Part shown: in pieces, positions 22,648 through 27,632 of the stretch
Numbering within the stretch: position 1 is the stretch's first letter
How the letters are laid out: each line of letters starts with the position of its first letter
Origin: CAILZL01 sp050181835
GTDB lineage: Bacteria > Pseudomonadota > Gammaproteobacteria > Steroidobacterales > Steroidobacteraceae
Assembly (NCBI GenBank): GCA_050181835.1
Contig: JBFXCU010000025.1
Location: 1-27,632, forward strand
DNA length: 27,632 nucleotides
Direction of reading: 5' to 3'
Position numbers and translations under genes: made by a program
The notes under the pieces: generated by a model
What the model saw: the letters and a program-made list of their open reading frames with translations, nothing else
Databases searched by the model: none
What the model was told of the DNA's origin: nothing

Positions 22648-25600
22648 ATGGATGCGTCCAAGTTTTTTATTGACCGGCCAATTTTTGCGGCAGTTTTGTC
22701 CATCCTGATTTTTGTTGCCGGGTTGATTGCGTTACCGCAATTGCCGATCAGCGAGTATCCGGATGTAGTGCCGCCCTCTGTACAGGTAACAGCGCTGTAT
22801 CCCGGTGCCGACCCCAAGACCATTTCGGAAACGGTGGCCGCACCGATTGAGGAAGCGGTCAGCGGCGTTGAAGACATGATTTACATGAAATCAGCTGCAG
22901 CCTCTGACGGTACCATGAGTCTGACGGTCACCTTCAAACAGGGCATTGACATTGATCAGGCGGCGGTACGTGTGCAAAACCGTGTGCAGCAAGCGTTGCC
23001 ACGCTTGCCGGAAACAGTACGCGCGCTGGGCGTGACCACCGCCAAGAGTTCACCAAACATCACGATGGTGGTGCACTTAACCTCGCCGAACAAAACGTAT
23101 GACTCTCTGTATCTCGCCAACTACGCTAATTTGCGCGTCAAAGATGATCTGGCGAGACTTGATGGTGTTGGTCAGGCGCTAGCGTTTGGTGCGGGTAACT
23201 ATGCTATGCGTATCTGGCTGGATCCGCAGAAGGCAGCCGCACGCAATATTACCGCAACTGAAATCATTAGTGCCATACGTGAGCAAAACGTGCAGGTGTC
23301 GGCGGGTACCATCGGCGCCTCGCCACAACCTGCGGGCGCAGCATTGCAGCTGTCCATCAATGCGCAAGGGCGACTGAAAACCGCCGAAGAGTTTGGCGAT
23401 ATTGTTGTGAAAAGCGATGGCATTGCGTTGACGCGTTTGAAAGATATCGCGCGCGTAGAGTTAGGTGCACAAACGTATGCAATGCGTTCGTTGTTGAATA
23501 ACGAAGACGCTGCGGCCATCGTGATATTTGAAGCGCCAGGCGCGAACTCGATTGCGCTATCAGATGCAGTGCGTACACGCATGGCAGAACTGGCCAAGTC
23601 ATTTCCGAAGGACGTTACTTGGACGGTGGCCTTCGATCCCACTGTATTCGTTCGTGAGTCGATTAAATCAGTCATTGAAACCCTGCTTGAAGCAATCTTG
23701 CTGGTAGTGATTGTGGTGGTGGTGTTCCTGCAAACATGGCGCGCCTCGATTATTCCATTGCTGGCAGTGCCGGTGTCGGTTGTCGGCACCTTTGCAGTGC
23801 TGTGGATGCTTGGTTTTTCCATCAACGTTTTGACGTTATTCGGCCTGGTGCTGGCGATTGGTATCGTCGTGGACGATGCGATTGTGGTAGTTGAAAACGT
23901 TGAGAGAAATATACGCGAGGGGTTAAAGCCGCGTGCGGCAGCACACAAGGCGATGAGTGAAGTGTCTGGCCCGATCATCGCAATTTCGCTGGTACTGATC
24001 GCCGTATTCGTGCCGTTGGCGTTTATGGACGGTGTGACTGGACAGTTCTATCGACAGTTTGCCGTCACCATTGCAATCTCAACGGTTATCTCTGCCATCA
24101 ATTCATTGACGTTATCGCCCGCATTAGCGGCTGCATTGTTGAAACCGCATGATGCCAAACCCGACCGAGTTAGTCGTGCCATTGAAAGTGTGTTTGGTGG
24201 ATTCTTCCATTGGTTTAATAGCAAATTTGGTCGTGCCGGTATTCGCTATGGCAGCATCGTGCAAGGCAACATGAGTCGCAGCGTGCGCTTGCTGGCGCTA
24301 TATGCCGTATTGATCGGTATCGCGATGCTGGCGTTCCGCAGTGTGCCCGGTGGTTTTATTCCCACGCAGGACAAGCAATATTTGTTTGCATTGGTGCAAT
24401 TGCCAGAAGGCGCGACGCTGGATCGCACCGATGCAATGGTGCGCAAACTAGCCGACGTGGCCCTGAAAACGCCGGGCGTGCATAACACAGTTGAATTTCC
24501 GGGATTAAACGCGGTGCACTTTGTTGCCACACCGAACGCGGCTGTGATGTTCATTGGTCTTGAACCGGCAAACGAGCGTAAACAAAGCGCGGCAGAGATT
24601 GCCAGCATCCTGACTGGCAAGTTCTCGCAATTTCAGGATGGTCTGGCGTTTGCGGTGATGCCACCACCCGTGCTTGGCCTAGGGAATTCGGCAGGTGCTG
24701 AACTGTATGTGCAGGATCGCGGCTCGCTGGGCTATGGTGAACTGGATAAGCAAACGCAGGCGCTGGTGGGTGTTTTGCGGCAGACCCCGGGTTTCGATCC
24801 TTATTCTGTTTACAGCACCAATCAGGCAAATGTACCGCAACTGAGTGCCACCGTTGACCGCGTCAAAGCCAAGCAACAGGGTGTGGTGTTATCGGAACTC
24901 TACAATACGCTGCAGGTGTACTTGGGCTCGGCCTATGTCAATGATTTCAATTTATTTGGTCGTATCTACACGGTGTATGCACAGGCAGATGCGCCGTTCC
25001 GGGATGAAGTCAGTGATATCGCACAGCTGCGCACCCGCAGTATCAACGGTGACATGGTTGCGATTGGTAGCGTGGTCGATATAGAGGAAAGTTACGGACC
25101 GGATCCAGTCATTCGTTACAACGGGTATCCATCGGCAGATCTTGGCGCAGGGACCAATGCGGCATTAATGTCATCCAGTGAGGCGATTGTTGCAATTCGC
25201 GACATTGCCGCCAAAACGTTGCCGAATGGGTTAAACATTGAATGGACTGGTCTTAGTTACGAGCAAGTGCATCAGGGTAATGCGGCGATCATCGTCTTTC
25301 CGCTGTGTATTCTGCTGGTGTATCTGGTATTGGCGGCGTTGTATGAAAGCTGGAGCTTGCCACTGACAGTTATCTTGATTGTGCCGCTCTGCCTGTTCTC
25401 AGCGATTGGCGGCATCTGGCTGGTCAACTTTTTTCATGGCCTGAGCTTTATATTCTGGCCGCCAACCTATGCGCCGAGCTTCCTTGATAACAATGTCTTC
25501 ACCCAGATTGGATTGGTGGTGCTGATGGGACTGGCCTGCAAGAACGCCATCCTGATTGTCGAGTTTGCGCGCGAGCTTGAAATACAAGGGCGCTCTATCG

Positions 25601-25860
25601 TGGATGCTGCATTGGAAGCTTGCCATCTGCGTCTGCGCCCCATTCTGATGACCAGCTTCGCCTTTATCATGGGCGTTCTGCCGCTGGTCTTTGCCTCCGG
25701 AGCAGGGTCGGAAGTACGCCATGTAATGGGCGTGACGGTGTTCTTCGGCATGTTGGGCGTTACGCTGTTTGGTCTGTTCTTCACACCGATGTTCTATGTG
25801 CTGATACGCGGTTGGGCAGTGCGCCGCGAAGCAAAGAGACAGCAAGTGGAGGCCACATGA
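22648..25860 (+). CDS. RND multidrug efflux permease (HAE1 family, MexF/AcrB-like)
   Basis: The 1070-residue inner-membrane pump exports hydrophobic or amphiphilic compounds using the proton gradient. The N-terminus FFIDRPIFAAVLSILIF is the canonical TM1. Two large periplasmic loops follow TM1 and TM7. The TM4 proton-relay pair D409/D410 is in GIVVDDAIVVVENVERN, and the TM10 lysine is in MGLACKNAILIVEFA. About twelve TM helices are visible, and the length is normal. The LPQLPISEYPDVVPPSV segment and C-terminal layout resemble MexF/BpeF-type pumps more than AcrB, but substrates cannot be inferred. The ATG lacks a strong ribosome site, so translation is probably coupled to the adaptor gene. Its stop overlaps the outer-membrane-factor ATG. 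Confidence 0.95.
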   Translation: MDASKFFIDRPIFAAVLSILIFVAGLIALPQLPISEYPDVVPPSVQVTALYPGADPKTISETVAAPIEEAVSGVEDMIYMKSAAASDGTMSLTVTFKQGIDIDQAAVRVQNRVQQALPRLPETVRALGVTTAKSSPNITMVVHLTSPNKTYDSLYLANYANLRVKDDLARLDGVGQALAFGAGNYAMRIWLDPQKAAARNITATEIISAIREQNVQVSAGTIGASPQPAGAALQLSINAQGRLKTAEEFGDIVVKSDGIALTRLKDIARVELGAQTYAMRSLLNNEDAAAIVIFEAPGANSIALSDAVRTRMAELAKSFPKDVTWTVAFDPTVFVRESIKSVIETLLEAILLVVIVVVVFLQTWRASIIPLLAVPVSVVGTFAVLWMLGFSINVLTLFGLVLAIGIVVDDAIVVVENVERNIREGLKPRAAAHKAMSEVSGPIIAISLVLIAVFVPLAFMDGVTGQFYRQFAVTIAISTVISAINSLTLSPALAAALLKPHDAKPDRVSRAIESVFGGFFHWFNSKFGRAGIRYGSIVQGNMSRSVRLLALYAVLIGIAMLAFRSVPGGFIPTQDKQYLFALVQLPEGATLDRTDAMVRKLADVALKTPGVHNTVEFPGLNAVHFVATPNAAVMFIGLEPANERKQSAAEIASILTGKFSQFQDGLAFAVMPPPVLGLGNSAGAELYVQDRGSLGYGELDKQTQALVGVLRQTPGFDPYSVYSTNQANVPQLSATVDRVKAKQQGVVLSELYNTLQVYLGSAYVNDFNLFGRIYTVYAQADAPFRDEVSDIAQLRTRSINGDMVAIGSVVDIEESYGPDPVIRYNGYPSADLGAGTNAALMSSSEAIVAIRDIAAKTLPNGLNIEWTGLSYEQVHQGNAAIIVFPLCILLVYLVLAALYESWSLPLTVILIVPLCLFSAIGGIWLVNFFHGLSFIFWPPTYAPSFLDNNVFTQIGLVVLMGLACKNAILIVEFARELEIQGRSIVDAALEACHLRLRPILMTSFAFIMGVLPLVFASGAGSEVRHVMGVTVFFGMLGVTLFGLFFTPMFYVLIRGWAVRREAKRQQVEAT

Positions 25861-27281
25861 ATCGCATTGAGGTTGAAATTGTGAAGCGAGCGCTGTTCAT
25901 TGTCGCTATCGTTAGTTTGAGTGGCTGCACGCTCGGCCCGCGTTATAAACGACCTGACTCACCATTGCCCGGACAATTTGATCAGGCAAAAGACGAGCAA
26001 GCGGCTCCCGCTGCTGAGAACGCGCTATGGTCTGCATTCAATGATGCAGCACTCAGTGCCTTAATTGCGCGTGCGCAACAGGAAAATAAATCGATTGCCC
26101 AAGCGGCTGCGCGGTTGAACGAAACTCGCGCATTGCGTGGCTTGAGTTTATTCAGTTGGTTCCCGACAGTGACGGCGGGTGGTTCTTTGAATAAAACCAA
26201 CTATTCGAATCTCGATCCATTGGTGCCAGCGGGCACGACCACTACCGACACTTATAACGCCGGGTTTGATGCAAGCTGGGAAATTGATGTTTTTGGTGGC
26301 ACTCGCCAACAAAACCGCGCAATAAACAGCGAGACGAATGCCAATGCGTATTTACTGGATGCGGCGCGGCTGTCAGTGAGTGCAGAAGTGGCGCAGGCCT
26401 ACTTCGCATTACGTGGTGCGCAGCAGCGACTCAAGATTCAAACGCAGAATATCGAAAACCTGAAACGTACTGATCGCATCTTGGTGGCATTGTTGAAAGA
26501 AGGTCGTGGCGATGCGCTGCAGCCTGCACAGAACAAAGCGTTAATGCTGCAACTGGAAGCGCAGGTGCCCAATACTGAAGCCGACATTGTGCGTCAGGAG
26601 CAACGTCTTGCAGTGCTTACCGCGCAGCCGGTCAATGCGGTGCGCGAAGTATTGTCAGCCGGTGATGATATGCCAGTGCTACCTGTATTGCAGGCGATTG
26701 GTACACCTGAGCAGTGGATCAAGCGCAGGCCTGACGTCTCAGCAGCCGAACTGAAATTTGCGGCGGCCAATGCGCTTGTCGGTGCAACCATGGCTGATTA
26801 TTTTCCTAAAGTGAATCTAACCGGCAGCTTTGGCTGGACTGCTCAAGAGTTTGGCGATCTGGGTAGCAGCAATGCGCAACGCTGGAGTTACGGGCCGTCA
26901 ATTAGCTGGAGCTTTCTGAATGTCGGGCGCGTCAGGCAAAACGTGAAAGCGGCTGAGTCACGGGCAGATGCGGCGGCAGCGGCGTATCAGGAAGTGGTGT
27001 TGCTGGCATTGGAAGATACTGAAAACGCACTGGCTCAGTATCGTGCCAGCAATCAATCGCAGCAACGTTTGCAGGAAGCAGTAGATCAATCACGCAAGGC
27101 GCGCGACTTGGCACAATTGCGTTATGAAAATGGAGCGAGTGATTTTCTGACTCTGCTTGATGCAGAACGCACCTTGCTCACGGTTGAGGACGCGAGGGTG
27201 CAGGCAAAGACTGTACAAGCCACGTCACTGGCGTTGGTATATAAAGCCTTGGCGGGTGACTTCGCTGGCGCAGCACAGTAA
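25857..27281 (+). CDS. RND efflux outer-membrane factor, NodT/OprM-type lipoprotein
   Basis: This 474-residue outer-membrane channel belongs to the TolC superfamily. The signal ends in lipobox VSLSGC (C24) followed by TLGPRYKRP, the usual start of NodT-type factors. Two outer-membrane efflux protein repeats (about 60-260 and 270-470) show the long Ala/Gln/Arg-rich helices of the periplasmic barrel. WEIDVFGGTRQQNRA and LRYENGASDFLTLLDAERTL are the family hallmarks. The ATG at 25857 overlaps the pump stop as ATGA, with GGAGG five bases upstream, so this start is secure; the frame happens to be open further upstream inside the pump gene. It is the last gene of the efflux operon. No T-tract terminator was seen in 27282-27337. 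Confidence 0.94.
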   Translation: MNRIEVEIVKRALFIVAIVSLSGCTLGPRYKRPDSPLPGQFDQAKDEQAAPAAENALWSAFNDAALSALIARAQQENKSIAQAAARLNETRALRGLSLFSWFPTVTAGGSLNKTNYSNLDPLVPAGTTTTDTYNAGFDASWEIDVFGGTRQQNRAINSETNANAYLLDAARLSVSAEVAQAYFALRGAQQRLKIQTQNIENLKRTDRILVALLKEGRGDALQPAQNKALMLQLEAQVPNTEADIVRQEQRLAVLTAQPVNAVREVLSAGDDMPVLPVLQAIGTPEQWIKRRPDVSAAELKFAAANALVGATMADYFPKVNLTGSFGWTAQEFGDLGSSNAQRWSYGPSISWSFLNVGRVRQNVKAAESRADAAAAAYQEVVLLALEDTENALAQYRASNQSQQRLQEAVDQSRKARDLAQLRYENGASDFLTLLDAERTLLTVEDARVQAKTVQATSLALVYKALAGDFAGAAQ

Positions 27282-27333
27282 GCCGAATCGATGGTTCGTC
27301 ACCGTGCATTAATTGATGAACTGTCTATGAGAT

Positions 27334-27353
27334 GAAGTTACGAGAGTAACTTC
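27334..27353. repeat. Perfect 8-bp hairpin after the efflux operon
   Basis: GAAGTTAC-GAGA-GTAACTTC forms a perfect 8-base-pair stem with a GAGA tetraloop (GNRA class). It lies 53 bases after the outer-membrane-factor stop and exactly at the point where the IS481 similarity ends. No T-run follows on either strand, so it is not a standard intrinsic terminator. It may stabilise the 3' end of the efflux mRNA or mark an insertion or deletion junction. Confidence 0.45.
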
Positions 27354-27454
27354 TGGGTCTTGGTGTGATCGATGTCGTTCATGGCGAAATACAGCTCGTA
27401 ATTGTGCTGCTCCACCTTGCCGCATTACTGTGTAGCCCGATCGGTCAGCTTGCG
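27338..27454 (-). pseudogene. IS481-family transposase fragment with internal stop
   Basis: The minus strand reads RKLTDRATQ, a TAA stop (27425-27427), then CGKVEQHNYELYFAMNDIDH followed by TKT, and then unrelated residues to TAA at 27338. This matches, from memory, the catalytic core of IS481-family integrase-like transposases. In those, a second-aspartate motif LTDRGTEYCG precedes an ELYLAxNDIxHTKT segment. The Tyr codon of that motif is now a stop. Both ends are lost: the N-terminal side is cut by the IS3-family element and the C-terminal side stops at the hairpin at 27334-27353. Only about 35 codons survive. Confidence 0.7.
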
Positions 27455-27455
27455 C

Positions 27456-27632
27456 GGTAATCCCCCCTTTTTTAACTGACACCAGAAGTGGAAAGGTTAA
27501 GCAGCCATTGCTAACTTCTGCATGGGCGTGATGCCACCGATGGCCATGTTCGGTCGTTCATGGTTGTAAGTCCAGAGCCATTTGCTGGCTGAGTCCTGGG
27601 CTTCACTGATCGATGAGAACAGCGTCTGGCTA
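27456..27632 (-). mobile_element. Right end of an IS3-family insertion sequence (partial)
   Basis: The element end lies near 27456-27461 and reads GGTAATCCCCCCTTTTTTAA inward, followed by the stop of OrfB. The C-run/T-run terminus and the transposase tail are typical of IS3-group elements. It interrupts the IS481-family fragment. The other end and any target duplication are outside the window. Confidence 0.65.
27497..27632 (-). CDS. IS3-family transposase OrfB, C-terminus (partial)
   Basis: The last 44 codons of an IS3-family DDE transposase are visible, ending SASKWLWTYNHERPNMAIGG then ITPMQKLAMAA and TAA at 27497. The YNxERPNMxxGGxTP motif is the family C-terminus after the last catalytic glutamate, which lies outside the window. 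No frameshift or stop is present in this part, so the copy may be intact. It differs from the IS3-type remnant at 18811-19099, which ends VSPADFEKVAEMC, so two distinct IS3-family elements have visited this region. Confidence 0.85.
   Translation of the reverse strand, partial: SQTLFSSISEAQDSASKWLWTYNHERPNMAIGGITPMQKLAMAA

Noticed and set aside
23199..23978. A 259-codon - strand frame inside the RND pump gene
   Set aside because: It is Thr/Ser-rich and wholly antisense to a clear RND permease with conserved motifs.
25620..25856. N-terminal extension of the outer-membrane factor into the pump gene
   Set aside because: The frame is open by chance; the ATG at 25857 has GGAGG and a lipoprotein signal directly after it.
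1..27632. CRISPR arrays, rRNA genes, prophage genes or riboswitches
   Set aside because: No regularly spaced repeats, rRNA-like sequence, phage structural genes or recognisable riboswitch cores were seen.

Overview
The window looks like chromosomal DNA of a proteobacterium, most likely a gammaproteobacterium (a betaproteobacterium is not excluded). The signs are a full-length HrpA helicase, a PhoP/PhoQ-like two-component pair, EtfB-EtfA in that order, a class II DAHP synthase, an HAE1-type RND efflux operon with lipoprotein adaptor and outer-membrane factor, and a REP-like element starting with GTAG. Most genes are ordinary core genes. Accessory DNA sits at both edges and in three internal patches.

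Layout. 1-265: the end of an IS5-family element, then the 5' remnant of an osmC-like gene. 270-2529: a convergent pair, a DMT/EamA exporter (+) and an APC amino-acid permease (-). 2734-4970: ilvD and a Prx5-type peroxiredoxin, probably co-transcribed, followed by the REP-like hairpin. 5124-7082 (-): a compact low-GC cassette read as Phd-type antitoxin, PIN toxin, small two-helix membrane protein and two-helix membrane protein with four CxxC pairs; three of its junctions can overlap. 7158-8845 (-): etfB-etfA. 9085-12312 (+): a secreted glycine-zipper protein, a PepSY protein, a response regulator and a PhoQ-like kinase. A terminator-like hairpin and a TATAAT box separate regulator from kinase. 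12315-16199: hrpA. 16284-17336: an unrecognised protein. 17425-18783: class II DAHP synthase. 18811-19099: a frameshifted IS3-family remnant. 19131-19207 (-): tRNA-Arg(UCG). 19373-20536: acyl-CoA dehydrogenase. 20681-21226: a TetR-family regulator with a near-perfect operator overlapping its own promoter. 21442-27281: the RND efflux operon (adaptor, pump, outer-membrane factor). 27338-27632: a degraded IS481-family transposase fragment cut by an IS3-family element that runs off the window.

How the genes fit together. EtfAB accepts electrons from acyl-CoA dehydrogenases such as the one at 19373. IlvD carries an oxidant-sensitive Fe-S cluster and is followed by a peroxidase. The PepSY/RR/HK set probably senses envelope conditions, and its close neighbour, the glycine-zipper envelope protein, has repeated TGAATGGC-type motifs upstream that could be response-regulator sites. 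The TetR gene probably represses itself and possibly the RND operon. The best candidate for something undescribed is the 5124-7082 cassette, in which two uncharacterised membrane proteins appear wired to a toxin-antitoxin pair.
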